64,000 bases of DNA from Balanoglossus misakiensis (GCA_040954595.2 CM082579.2:12710001-12774000), one strand, 5' to 3'. Positions 21,484 to 30,799 are shown, counted from the first letter of the stretch. The notes: generated by a model not told the origin, from the letters alone. Numbers and translations are program-made.

Positions 21484-23157
21484 ATGAAAATCAACGTCAA
21501 CACCAGTACTCTAGGAACTCTTCAATGTCTACCTGGAGTGGGGCGGAAAATAGCCAAGGCGATTCTGCGATTACGTGAACGACATGGCTATGTAACATAT
21601 GAGATGGTATGCAGTATTCCTAGGTTCAAAGCATCCGAAGAATTCACGGAGATGGCCGACTTCGACCCACCAGGTGCTTCAGCCAAACCATCCATGAACA
21701 CAACTACCCATCTCGCCCCGTTCTGGGAAGATGAGGAAGACAGCGGGAAGGATAGTGATGAAGATAGCATGAAGGAATGGATGGAAAGGATTGACAAGGT
21801 CACCAAAGAACGCGAAAGCAGACATGTTCAACGACCTTCACGACATCAACAACCCAAAGCACCTATTCGATCGAGGCGATTTGACGAACCAGACTATACG
21901 CAGGATAGGGTAAGTCAACATCATACCGACTCTCGGGGGTATGATAGTTCATTCCATCCTGCGTACAGGCCAGATGCTCCTGCGTATGGTAGACCATATC
22001 CACGAAGTGTTCGCGATGAACAGCGATATGCGACCTGGCCTGAAGATGAGCAGAATTATCGTCCATCACGGGTGAATGTGTCCAGACCACGAGCGGGTGC
22101 ATCACCGGATTATTATGATGGCCATTATCCAACAGAATTCGCTCCTCCCAGAACTCAACCCTACTACCAGCATGATAACCGGATGGACAGATCAAGTCAT
22201 CGTCACATCCCAATGTCAGTTCCCAGGACGCTAATCTACGATGGCTCCGGAAACTGGCAGGCATATCAGGTAAAATTCACGAAATTTGCCGAGATGCAGG
22301 ACATGTCATTCAATGAATGCAAAAATTATCTGTGCTGGTGTTTAGAGGGGAAAGCAAGTGAAGTTTATACCAGGATCCTCCAGAAAAACGCAGACGTCAG
22401 CTATCACGAGCTGCTCAAAAAACTGGAGAAACGATTTGGCTTGAAAGAGATTCCAGAATCCAGTCAGCTTCAGTTCGCCCAGATCCGACAAAACACCGAG
22501 GAGAAATTAGAAGAATGGGCGGACAGGGTTTATTCACTTGCGATGCAGGCATTTCAAGAAAGCAGCGATGCCACCATAGAGCTTCAAGCTGTGATGCGCT
22601 TTTGCCAAGGATGTTGTGATCGAGAAGCAGGCCAATGGGCAGCAAATCAGCGTCCAACTTCCATCGAAGCAGCGATCGATACTGTCAAAAGATTCCAGTA
22701 TAATCATCAAGCAATCTATGGCATCCGATCGCAGAGGCGGGAAGTACGATTTGTAAGTCCTGATCCGGAATACCCGAAAACCAACATCGAAGCACGATCT
22801 GTCTCCAGGTACGAGCGAAAACAATCACCCTCTCCTGAAAGAGCTCCCATCCGCCCGAGAGGCAAAGACGGAGGAACTGAGATGCAGGGGAGGATGTCGA
22901 GGCTGGAGACGCAGATGTCGGCAATCAGCGCAACTTTGCAGACTGTCACCACCCAACTGGCCGAATTAACCAAAGTGGTGACAACGCAGCAGACATCAAG
23001 GTACCGATCCCCATCTCCGAGAAGCCGTGGTTGCTATGGGTGCGGCGAGATAGGCCATTTTAAGAGGGAATGTCCCCATGGAACATCAGAAAAGAAGGAA
23101 ACAGCGCCGGCCAGTCCATTAAACACCAAAGGGTCAAGCCCAGAGGCCAAAGTTTGA
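21484..23157 (+). CDS. gag: Element E Gag with N-terminal helix-hairpin-helix (copy 1)
   Basis: 557 residues, forming the particle and packaging RNA by analogy with gypsy Gags. Residues ~1-50 (MKINVNTSTLGTLQCLPGVG, then AKAILRLRERHGY) match the ComEA-type helix-hairpin-helix: N-V-N-T, L-P-G-V-G, A-x-x-I, R...G-Y. That is a non-specific DNA-binding module I do not expect in a Gag. A charged, proline- and tyrosine-rich linker follows. Residues ~245-420 hold a retrotransposon Gag core (YLCWCLEGKASEVYTRIL). After a coiled-coil-like stretch comes one CCHC knuckle (C517, C520, H525, C530). The start is the first ATG after a long leader. The end overlaps pol by 88 nt in the -1 frame, so Pol is probably made by -1 frameshifting; no textbook slippery heptamer is obvious. 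Confidence 0.88.
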   Translation: MKINVNTSTLGTLQCLPGVGRKIAKAILRLRERHGYVTYEMVCSIPRFKASEEFTEMADFDPPGASAKPSMNTTTHLAPFWEDEEDSGKDSDEDSMKEWMERIDKVTKERESRHVQRPSRHQQPKAPIRSRRFDEPDYTQDRVSQHHTDSRGYDSSFHPAYRPDAPAYGRPYPRSVRDEQRYATWPEDEQNYRPSRVNVSRPRAGASPDYYDGHYPTEFAPPRTQPYYQHDNRMDRSSHRHIPMSVPRTLIYDGSGNWQAYQVKFTKFAEMQDMSFNECKNYLCWCLEGKASEVYTRILQKNADVSYHELLKKLEKRFGLKEIPESSQLQFAQIRQNTEEKLEEWADRVYSLAMQAFQESSDATIELQAVMRFCQGCCDREAGQWAANQRPTSIEAAIDTVKRFQYNHQAIYGIRSQRREVRFVSPDPEYPKTNIEARSVSRYERKQSPSPERAPIRPRGKDGGTEMQGRMSRLETQMSAISATLQTVTTQLAELTKVVTTQQTSRYRSPSPRSRGCYGCGEIGHFKRECPHGTSEKKETAPASPLNTKGSSPEAKV

Positions 23158-26100
23158 CCCAACAACCCATAACCTATGGCCTCAACGCTTCCACGGAGGG
23201 CGATCGCAACTGTAATATTGACGTGCCATCGCCATCATCTGAATCGGTAACACTTGATGTCAATACACATTGTGCAGATGTGTATACAACGACTATACCA
23301 ACTCCAACTGATGATGGTACACATTGCGCAGATGTGACCAACTCAACAGTGGAAGAGACAAAATCGTCAAAGACCAGTATGGCAACATCCGAAGCTAATG
23401 ACATGCCTATGGTTGTCATTAACCAACTTGTGTCCAGTTCAATGTATAGCATCCCAGCAAAAATTGGAGACCAGTCCGCTACCGCTATCATCGATACCGC
23501 CGCAGAAGTCACTATTATCTCTGACCAACTGTACAACAGTCTGCGAGTAAAACCTCCAATATTGCGGGAAGTTACCATGCAAACAGCTGGAAGACAGTTA
23601 ACCATGAAAGCCAACCTGGTCGGACCCGTTGACATCCAGCTAGGACGTGCCGTCTTCAATGCCGATATATACGTAGCCCCAATAGGCGACGAAATGCTAC
23701 TGGGAGTTGATTTCCTACAAGCAAATGGAGCAACCATCAACATGAGTAACAACTGGCTCCATTTGGGGGAGGAAAACATACCTATGACCCTTGGACAGAG
23801 GGATCATTCACCAAAAGTGGCAAAGGTAACTTTGAAGCGACGGACAATCATCCCACCGAATAGTGTGGTCAGAATATCCTGTTTACTCGATACGGATCTA
23901 ACCGACTATTTGGTAGAACCGACCCAGGGATTGAAAGTAATGATGCCCAGGACACTTCACTCGGGGGAACAATCACCTAAGGTTTGTTTAGTCAACCCGA
24001 CGGAGAATTATATAACTCTGAACAGCAAGGATCCTATCGCATCAGCTACAGAAGTGGAGGTGATCACCGTCCCATCACCTGACAACCAACAGAGGACTGA
24101 AGTACGCCCTCAGCCGGTAGGCGGGCTACCTTCACATTTAGGAAATCTGTTTGAAAGATCCTGCAGTCATCTTCAAGCAGATGAACAAACCCAACTACAT
24201 AAACTTCTGTTCGATTACGAAGATGTTTTCGCCAAGGACGAATTTGATCTGGGAAATTTCACTGCAATCACACATAGCGTCGACACGAAAGACAATCCAC
24301 CAATAAAGCAACGGCTACGGCGCACTCCAATGTGTTTTGCAGGGGAAGAAGAAGCCCACTTAAAGAAAATGCTGAATGCCGGAGTTATAAGGCCATCAAT
24401 CTCCGAATGGGCTTCGGCACCAGTTCTAGTGCGAAAACGAGATGCAAGCGTGCGTTGGTGTGTGGATTATCGAGCCCTAAACAACATCACCGTAAAGGAC
24501 GTTTTTCCGCTGCCATTGGTGGAGGATTGTATGGACACTCTATCAGGATGTCTATGGTTCTCCAAGTTGGACGCCAACTCGGCATACTGGCAGATAAGTA
24601 TTAATCCACCCGACTGCAAGAAAACGGCTTTCACCACCAAATACGGTTTGTACGAATTTACCCGAATGCCGTTTGGTCTGTGCAACGCACCTGCTACTTT
24701 CTCCAGAGTGATGAACCTAGTACTAAGGGGCCTAACTTGGGACATCGTACTGGCATTTCTGGATGATATAATGGTGCTCGGATCAAGCTTCGAAGAACAC
24801 CTTAAAAATCTCCGGGAAGTCTTCAAACGACTACGGAAGTACCAACTGAAACTCAAGCCAAGAAAGTGTGAGTTATTCCAACAGGAAGTAAGTTTCCTGG
24901 GTAGGAAAGTTGGTAGAAACAGAATATCTCTTGAAGATCAATCTATTCGGATGATCCAAGAATGGCCAATCCCTATCAACACGAAGGACGTGGAAAAATT
25001 TGCAGGATTTGCGAACTACCATCGCGCCTTCATCAAGGATTATGCCAAGTTAGCGGTACCTCTGTACAGTGTAACCGGGAAGAAACCATTCGCCTGGGGG
25101 TATGAGCAACATCAAGCTTTTGAGGACATCAAGAAAGCACTCACCGCTGCCCCTGTTCTGACCTTGCCCAATACAAAGGATAACTTCATTCTAGACACGG
25201 ATGCCTCAGACTTTGCCATCGGAGCTGAGTTATCCCAGATACAGAACGGCAAGGAGAGGACAATTTCTTATGGAAGTTATGCCCTGACCCCTGAACAGAG
25301 ACGGTACTGCACCACAAGAAAAGAATTGCTGGCAGTCGTAAGGTTCACCCGGCAGTTTCGATACTACTTGCTTGGTAATAAATTTCTGGTACGGACAGAT
25401 CATCACAGTTTGCTATGGCTAATACGATTCAAAGAACCACAAGGCCAATTAGCTCGCTGGCTAGAAGAACTAAGCCAGTACAACTTTACTGTGCAACACC
25501 GACCAGGAAAACAACACATCAACGCCGACGCCCTGTCAAGATTACCCGAGCAAAGTGCCTGCACCAATTTTGAGCATGGAACAAAATTGGAATCCTTACC
25601 TTGCGGGGGATGCAACTATTGCAGCAGAGCACATCGAAACTGGAGCCCGTTCATCAATGAGGTGGATGATGTAATTCCCCTTACCATGGCTGAACCCAGA
25701 AGCGAACACGGGAACAGCCAACTCCACCAAACCGAAGGGCCATATGGGGTGAACCAATGTACCGGTATCATGGACCCACAAATACAACCAGCAATTCAAG
25801 ATGAAGAGACCTGGCCATGGGACCCTGGAGGTAACTTGGGTCTATTAACTTGCTGCGGAATCACCCGTGACACAGTCCAGGACGAACTAATCGACGTGCC
25901 TCATTCGAACCTCGAAATTTCCCACTTTCCGGATCCTGTACAAGTCTGCATACTATCCAGAGAGGATTCCACTAAACTGGGAACAGCCATCCTAGGATAT
26001 TCTCACAAAGAATACCAACAGGCACAGCAGACTGATAAAACACTGGGGATTCTCATCACATGGCTTGAAACTGGGAAAGTTCCTGAGGAAGGAGAGCTGA

Positions 26101-27515
26101 GACTCTCCAGCCCTGCAGCAAAGAATTATTGGATCAACCGTGACCTATACTTCATTGAGGAGGGAGTACTGTGGAGAAAGTCGGCCACAGATGAAAACAC
26201 CAAACAACTAGTCATCCCTAATACCGTGAAAAATGAAGTTATACGGTTGAATCATGATATTCCATCTTGTGGGCACCAGGGAATACAGCGCACTCAAGCC
26301 AGAATCAGGACCAAATACCATTGGTATAGGATGTCCCACGACATCCGCAAGTATGTCACAATGTGTGCAATTTGCAATCACAACAAGAAAGCACACAGAC
26401 ACCACCGACATCAGCTGACCCTATTTCATGCGGGGGCAGCGATGGAACGAGTTCACTTGGATTTCCTAGGGCCGTTACCCAAGACACCTCGGGGTAATGA
26501 GTATATCCTGGTAATGGTAGATCAATTCACCAAGTGGGTAGAATGTATACCGCTGCCAACACAAAATGCTGAGGAAACAGCACACGCCGCAGTAGCTGAA
26601 TTCTTTACCAGGTTCGGGTATCCATTTGAAATTCACACTGACCAGGGAAGAAACTTTGAAAGTCAGTTATTTTCAGCGATTTGTGAGATTCTTCATATCC
26701 ATAAAACAAGAACCACTTCTTACAGACCATCTGCTAATGGCCAGGCGGAACGGCAGAATCGCACTTTGATGAACGCAATCAGATGCTACATCAAGTCACA
26801 GAAAGAATGGGATAAATTTCTCTCACAGATCGCCGGAGCTCTCCGCTCTTCAGTCAACCGCAGCACTGGTTTTACGCCCAACCGGATGATGTTAGGTAGG
26901 GAAATAAACCAGCCCGCTGATCTTGTATTCCGGCCTCCCAGGACAAACACTGACCAATCTCATGAGGGGTATGTGTACGAATTGGAGGAGGCCATAATGA
27001 ATTCTCATGAGACAGCGCGGGAAATACTGAAGACCACGCAAGAAAGAATGAAACGTGATTACGACCTCCGAGTGAACAAGCAGTCCTTCAAGGTCGGGGA
27101 TCCAGTATATCTGTTGGATACCGGATCCACGAAAGGCAAATGCCGAAAACTGTGCCCACCTTGGAAAGGACCAGGGGTCATCATCACCAAAATCACACCC
27201 TATCTCTTCCGCATCAAATTGCGAAGAGAGGTTTGGACCGCCCATCACGATCGGCTAAAGCTTTGCCAGGATAAAGAGCTTCCTCGCTGGATAGTAACCT
27301 TTAGGAAGACCTTACTTAAGGACAGCGCAGGAATGGGTGAAGTATATTGCCTTTGCAGGAAACCTGATGATGGGAAACTTATGATCCAGTGTGATTATTG
27401 CTATGAATGGTTTCATGGAGCGTGTGTGAATGTTACACCAACCGAAATTAAGAAAAAAGCACTGTTTTCTTGTCCCAACTGCAAACCAAGCGAAATAAGC
27501 ACAGTTTCAGTGTAA
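23070..27515 (+). CDS. pol: Element E Pol: PR-RT-RNaseH-IN with C-terminal PHD finger (copy 1)
   Basis: Intact frame of up to 1481 codons, read by -1 frameshift from gag; 23070 is only the first ATG in it. Protease: IIDTAAEVTII with D142 (DTA where DTG/DSG is usual). Reverse transcriptase: WCVDYRALN, FSKLDANSAYWQI, GLCNAPATFSRVM and the catalytic FLDDI (D565, D566). RNase H: LDTDASDFAIGA. Integrase: zinc site H1062...H1069...CAIC, then catalytic D1131, D1191, E1227 with D-D-35-E spacing, and a GPY/F-like region (WKGPGVIITKITPYLFRI). A C4HC3 PHD finger (about 1425-1475: C-L-C, CDYC, WFHGAC, CPNC) closes the protein, where chromoviruses carry a chromodomain. PHD fingers read histone H3 tails, so a role in choosing integration sites is a reasonable inference. 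Confidence 0.92.
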   Translation: MSPWNIRKEGNSAGQSIKHQRVKPRGQSLTQQPITYGLNASTEGDRNCNIDVPSPSSESVTLDVNTHCADVYTTTIPTPTDDGTHCADVTNSTVEETKSSKTSMATSEANDMPMVVINQLVSSSMYSIPAKIGDQSATAIIDTAAEVTIISDQLYNSLRVKPPILREVTMQTAGRQLTMKANLVGPVDIQLGRAVFNADIYVAPIGDEMLLGVDFLQANGATINMSNNWLHLGEENIPMTLGQRDHSPKVAKVTLKRRTIIPPNSVVRISCLLDTDLTDYLVEPTQGLKVMMPRTLHSGEQSPKVCLVNPTENYITLNSKDPIASATEVEVITVPSPDNQQRTEVRPQPVGGLPSHLGNLFERSCSHLQADEQTQLHKLLFDYEDVFAKDEFDLGNFTAITHSVDTKDNPPIKQRLRRTPMCFAGEEEAHLKKMLNAGVIRPSISEWASAPVLVRKRDASVRWCVDYRALNNITVKDVFPLPLVEDCMDTLSGCLWFSKLDANSAYWQISINPPDCKKTAFTTKYGLYEFTRMPFGLCNAPATFSRVMNLVLRGLTWDIVLAFLDDIMVLGSSFEEHLKNLREVFKRLRKYQLKLKPRKCELFQQEVSFLGRKVGRNRISLEDQSIRMIQEWPIPINTKDVEKFAGFANYHRAFIKDYAKLAVPLYSVTGKKPFAWGYEQHQAFEDIKKALTAAPVLTLPNTKDNFILDTDASDFAIGAELSQIQNGKERTISYGSYALTPEQRRYCTTRKELLAVVRFTRQFRYYLLGNKFLVRTDHHSLLWLIRFKEPQGQLARWLEELSQYNFTVQHRPGKQHINADALSRLPEQSACTNFEHGTKLESLPCGGCNYCSRAHRNWSPFINEVDDVIPLTMAEPRSEHGNSQLHQTEGPYGVNQCTGIMDPQIQPAIQDEETWPWDPGGNLGLLTCCGITRDTVQDELIDVPHSNLEISHFPDPVQVCILSREDSTKLGTAILGYSHKEYQQAQQTDKTLGILITWLETGKVPEEGELRLSSPAAKNYWINRDLYFIEEGVLWRKSATDENTKQLVIPNTVKNEVIRLNHDIPSCGHQGIQRTQARIRTKYHWYRMSHDIRKYVTMCAICNHNKKAHRHHRHQLTLFHAGAAMERVHLDFLGPLPKTPRGNEYILVMVDQFTKWVECIPLPTQNAEETAHAAVAEFFTRFGYPFEIHTDQGRNFESQLFSAICEILHIHKTRTTSYRPSANGQAERQNRTLMNAIRCYIKSQKEWDKFLSQIAGALRSSVNRSTGFTPNRMMLGREINQPADLVFRPPRTNTDQSHEGYVYELEEAIMNSHETAREILKTTQERMKRDYDLRVNKQSFKVGDPVYLLDTGSTKGKCRKLCPPWKGPGVIITKITPYLFRIKLRREVWTAHHDRLKLCQDKELPRWIVTFRKTLLKDSAGMGEVYCLCRKPDDGKLMIQCDYCYEWFHGACVNVTPTEIKKKALFSCPNCKPSEISTVSV

Positions 27516-27533
27516 CCTCATCATGTCTCTTAT

Positions 27534-27550
27534 TCTTTCTTGTACAGATC
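27534..27550 (+). promoter_or_regulatory. Splice acceptor immediately before ORF3 (copy 1)
   Basis: A pyrimidine tract (CTTATTCTTTCTTGTACAG) ends at 27547, four bases before the ORF3 ATG at 27551, which has a good Kozak context (A at -3, G at +4). It sits in the 35-nt gap after the pol stop. This arrangement suggests ORF3 is translated from a spliced message, like env of retroviruses. The same signal is at 38020-38038 in copy 2. Confidence 0.6.
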
Positions 27551-30421
27551 ATGGACTCCCAGCGGTATCGCGGGGGACCTCGCCCTAAGAAGCAGCATAT
27601 GACCTGGCAAGAAGTGGTGGAGGCAGACCGGAAACGGATTCTGCTTCCACCACTCGACCTCACCTACGGCATCGGGCTGGCCAAGGTCACGCTCCCTGAA
27701 AAGGAGAGGATGCTGTTACGCCAGTATCAACTAGCATCTCGGAGAGGCCATTGGCATTGGGTGGAGACTACACGCCGCGAAGCCGATGTGATCTTCTCCG
27801 AGGAATGGCTGTACAAGCATCTTCTCCATCGGGATCCGCATAAGAACAGGATCCCGCAACGGAAGTCCCGTCCCAGCAGTACCGTCACGTCTGGACCCTG
27901 CCGTGATGTTCGCCTACAGACGCAGCCCGATCTCCCGACTGTCAAGCACCTGCTGAAGAAGTCGGGGGAGACGGTTGTAGTAGAAGACACCATGCAAGGC
28001 AGGGACCCAGTCACCTCCATCGCCTCAACATCGCGGGCATCCTCACCCCGAAGAACATCGACACAACCATCTTCTGCAGCGCCCCGTGAATTGTACTCAG
28101 CAGTAGCTGCGCGGCGACCCCTGGCAGAGCCACGGAGAAGTACCCCCCGTGAGCCACCACGAAAGACATCAAGTACAGCAGTGCTGTACAGTACCGCAGT
28201 AGCTGCGCGGCGACCCCTGGCAGAGCCACGGAGAAGTACCCCCCGTGAGCCACCACGAAAGACATCAAGCCAGCCACGGAGAGGAACGCAGAAGATGGCG
28301 GCCACTAAACCAAAGAAGCGAGAGCGGGGTGAGGAATCTCGTTTGGAGGTGACCATACAGCGTGACGGGAAGCGGCGGCGACGCTCCGTTGTATGGATGG
28401 CACAGGAGCCGAAGGGGGTGCCGAAGTCAAAGACCACCACGACTGCGGCGACCAATTCCTGTAGGGGTAGAAGAAGCAGAATATCTACCAACAGCCGCTC
28501 ATGTACCTGCCCTATTCCAGGATGTGGGCAGACCTCCAAACGTCTCAAACGGCACTGCTTCTTCTACCATATCGACCCCCGTCTACAGGAAAACCCCCTT
28601 ATCATGCAGACAGCTGATGTTACTCATGCCCTGCTGAAGCTGGCGGGCTGGGTTTTGGGCCCCAGAGGAACTGTGACCAAGCTGCTGGAGTACTTCCTGC
28701 AACATCACTTGGAAGAAGTCCCAGCATCCTCTGCGCTCACCGAAGCCAACTGTCTGATGATGAAGCGACTGTGCCAGACCAGCGGATGGGCCGTACCACG
28801 ACGATTCTCGCTGCACCCACCGAATTCACCAGCCGTCCTGCTGCATTGGAGGATTCTCGTCATCCTCCTTTCGCACCTGACTGAGGAGCAGCGGGAAGCC
28901 TTCCAACCCGTGGTACCCCCAAGGGAGCATGGTGAGTCCCGGTCTCCCACCCCAGTGGCGGAGATCACCTCGCATTCACCATGTCATCCGATGCCGGAAC
29001 TGGAAGGCCCCGAGGCAGAGCACGGAGATCCTCAGTCACCTACCCTTACGGGGGAGACTGTCTCCTGCTCGCCAAGTGCAGACCAGGAAATGGTAACAGA
29101 GAATCCTGAGGCAGATCACGGCGAGCCGCGGTCACCTACCCCTAGGGGGGAGACTGGCTCCTGTGTCGACCAGGAAATGGTTTCCGAAAATGAAGGTGAG
29201 TTCCAATCTCCAACTCATGCGAGGGAGATCACATATTCACCTGTAGCCTCAGGAAATAGTCCGATCCATGTGGAGGACGCACACCAAGACTTGGCAATGA
29301 TTATAGGTATGGGAGAAATGGAACAACCTGTTGAATCCGTGATACAGGACTCCACGTCCCAGGGAATCTCATGGGGTGATCAAGTAGAGAAAGAAATTCC
29401 ATTAGACTGTACTGAAAGGATCCCACAGGCTGAGCAACCTGTTGATCACGTGATACAGGACTCAGTCCCGATCCCACCATCAGAAATTGAGCTCCCGGTT
29501 GAATACGTGATACTGGACTCAATTACAATAGAATCCCAAGCTGACCAACCTATTGAGCAAGAGTTACAGGGGACAGCACAGGATTATCTACAATCAGACA
29601 GTCTATTGGAAGCCATGGATTCCCACTTTCATCTTGACCGAACACTGGCTCGATTTCGCGGTAGGGACTGCCCTGCAACATCAGTAGCTTTGGTTAACTG
29701 GCATAATGGCCCAAGGGCGAATTTTCCTGTCAACATCATTGGGGGCGTCGAGGTCTTTTGCGATCCGGAGTACTACCCCATGGATTTGAACCGGCCCAAA
29801 GGTTGGAGTATCGCCATCGGGATCCATCCAAGGAAAGCTCCAAGAGCCGACGAAAGGACCTTTAAAGCCCTCAAGCGGTTTGTCACGAGCACACAGGTAG
29901 CCGCCCTTGGGGAGGTGGGTCTCGACCGCACAGAGCCAAGTAAATACTGGAGCGCCCAAGACAGGGTTCTCTCTCGAGCACTTGCCATGTGTGTGCCTGA
30001 GAAACCCTTAGTCCTGCACATTAGAGGGCCATATGGGGACCAGTATGGGTCAGATGTGCATTGCCAAGCATTGCAATTAGTACAGGAATGGTGTTCGCCA
30101 CGGCAGAAAATACATATCCACAATTTTACTGGTACGGTCAACACTGTTCAAAGGTGGTCGAAGCGCTTCAAGAATTGTTACTTCGGTTTCTCCATCACGA
30201 CCACCAAATTTGACCGTTGCCAGATTCGAGCTTTGAAGGAGGTGCCCATCGAGCGTCTGTTAATCGAAACAGATTCGCCGTATCTTGGGGGCCCTCGTGA
30301 TGTAACCAGTACTCCAGCTCTTATAGGGGATGTGGCCGTGGCTGTTGCTAACTCAAGGGGGACTGATCTAGTGCACCTTCTTGAAGCAACTGTCCGTAAC
30401 ACCAGACGTCTATATCACTAG
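27551..30421 (+). CDS. Element E ORF3: basic/acidic linker protein with C-terminal TatD-type DNase (copy 1)
   Basis: 956 residues from the ATG just after the acceptor. Residues 1-~310 are basic with nuclear-localisation-like runs (KPKKRER, GKRRRR) and a 74-bp internal duplication (28100-28173, 28196-28269). C318-H340 forms an atypical C2H2-like knuckle (C320-x4-C325-x9-H335-x4-H340). An acidic region follows with degenerate repeats (EHGESRSPTP-like, then QPVESVIQDS-like). Residues 689-956 match the TatD family in order and length: DSHFHLD (H692, H694), GIHP, ALGEVGLD (E788), LHIRG (H823), HIHNFTG (H857) and IETDSPYL (D908). All expected metal ligands are present, so a Mg-dependent DNase/exonuclease is likely. 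No signal peptide, furin site or membrane anchor is seen, so it is not an envelope. TATDN2-like host capture is the simplest origin. Confidence 0.85.
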   Translation: MDSQRYRGGPRPKKQHMTWQEVVEADRKRILLPPLDLTYGIGLAKVTLPEKERMLLRQYQLASRRGHWHWVETTRREADVIFSEEWLYKHLLHRDPHKNRIPQRKSRPSSTVTSGPCRDVRLQTQPDLPTVKHLLKKSGETVVVEDTMQGRDPVTSIASTSRASSPRRTSTQPSSAAPRELYSAVAARRPLAEPRRSTPREPPRKTSSTAVLYSTAVAARRPLAEPRRSTPREPPRKTSSQPRRGTQKMAATKPKKRERGEESRLEVTIQRDGKRRRRSVVWMAQEPKGVPKSKTTTTAATNSCRGRRSRISTNSRSCTCPIPGCGQTSKRLKRHCFFYHIDPRLQENPLIMQTADVTHALLKLAGWVLGPRGTVTKLLEYFLQHHLEEVPASSALTEANCLMMKRLCQTSGWAVPRRFSLHPPNSPAVLLHWRILVILLSHLTEEQREAFQPVVPPREHGESRSPTPVAEITSHSPCHPMPELEGPEAEHGDPQSPTLTGETVSCSPSADQEMVTENPEADHGEPRSPTPRGETGSCVDQEMVSENEGEFQSPTHAREITYSPVASGNSPIHVEDAHQDLAMIIGMGEMEQPVESVIQDSTSQGISWGDQVEKEIPLDCTERIPQAEQPVDHVIQDSVPIPPSEIELPVEYVILDSITIESQADQPIEQELQGTAQDYLQSDSLLEAMDSHFHLDRTLARFRGRDCPATSVALVNWHNGPRANFPVNIIGGVEVFCDPEYYPMDLNRPKGWSIAIGIHPRKAPRADERTFKALKRFVTSTQVAALGEVGLDRTEPSKYWSAQDRVLSRALAMCVPEKPLVLHIRGPYGDQYGSDVHCQALQLVQEWCSPRQKIHIHNFTGTVNTVQRWSKRFKNCYFGFSITTTKFDRCQIRALKEVPIERLLIETDSPYLGGPRDVTSTPALIGDVAVAVANSRGTDLVHLLEATVRNTRRLYH

Positions 30422-30464
30422 GGATCAATCTCGCCAAGACCATGAGGTTGGCAGATTGCAGGGG

Positions 30465-30797
30465 TGGGAAAAATACGTTAACTTCTCTAGCCTTTTGAGA
30501 TCCCTAGGTTGACCATCCTGCCAAAAAAGAAAAGTGGGAAGAGTGTAGTAATTTGTGGGCTTCTGGCCGTTGGTGGCGCCCTGCTGTACAGGTGGGACGC
30601 CTCTGACGTAATTGCACTACGGAATGCCCTGCACCTGTGCTACTGGTTTTTACCCACGTTTCTCAACTATCAGAACCAGAACGACCCGGACCAGCAGCAG
30701 AGCAACACGCGGACTGACGACCAGCCGAAACCTCTGTGGCCCGGAATATAAAGACAACCCGTAGTACCTACCAGGTTAGTAACCGGTATCTACTACA
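30465..30797 (+). repeat. Element E LTR, shared by copies 1 and 2
   Basis: About 333 bp between a purine tract (GCAGGGG, 30458-30464) and a terminal ACTACA. The right boundary is firm because a primer-binding site follows here and unrelated flank follows the other copy at 41288. The left boundary (first TG after the purine tract) is inferred. A TATA box (ATATAAAG, 30746-30753) lies about 45 bp before the end, implying a very short R-U5. A small open frame inside (30509-30751) is probably incidental. Confidence 0.7.
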
Positions 30798-30799
30798 AT

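Larger units (their letters stand above)
20477..30797 (+). mobile_element. Element E copy 1: gypsy-type LTR retrotransposon, 5' LTR missing
   Basis: A 10.3-kb copy starting within the untranslated leader and running through gag, pol and a third ORF to its 3' LTR (about 30465-30797), which also serves as the 5' LTR of copy 2. All three ORFs are open. Comparison with copy 2 shows only a handful of substitutions and one indel over 10.3 kb, so the two are very recent duplicates. The absence of 5' LTR and primer-binding site makes this copy unable to complete a normal replication cycle by itself, though its proteins look intact. Confidence 0.9.

Noticed and set aside
27470-27550. Upstream start for ORF3 with a hydrophobic leader that could be read as a signal peptide
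   Set aside because: The hydrophobic residues are the translation of the splice acceptor's pyrimidine tract and overlap the end of pol; the ATG after the acceptor is better placed.
27727-28548. Antisense 273-codon frame inside Element E ORF3 (and its twin at 38218-39039)
   Set aside because: Shadow of the G+C-rich, Arg/Pro-rich ORF3 region; no domain and no independent signal.
27551-30421. ORF3 as a retroviral envelope
   Set aside because: No signal peptide, cleavage site, fusion peptide or membrane anchor; C-terminus is a TatD domain.
30509-30751. 80-codon frame with a hydrophobic segment inside the Element E LTR
   Set aside because: Lies in U3/R upstream of and around the TATA box, so it would not be part of the main transcript; likely chance.
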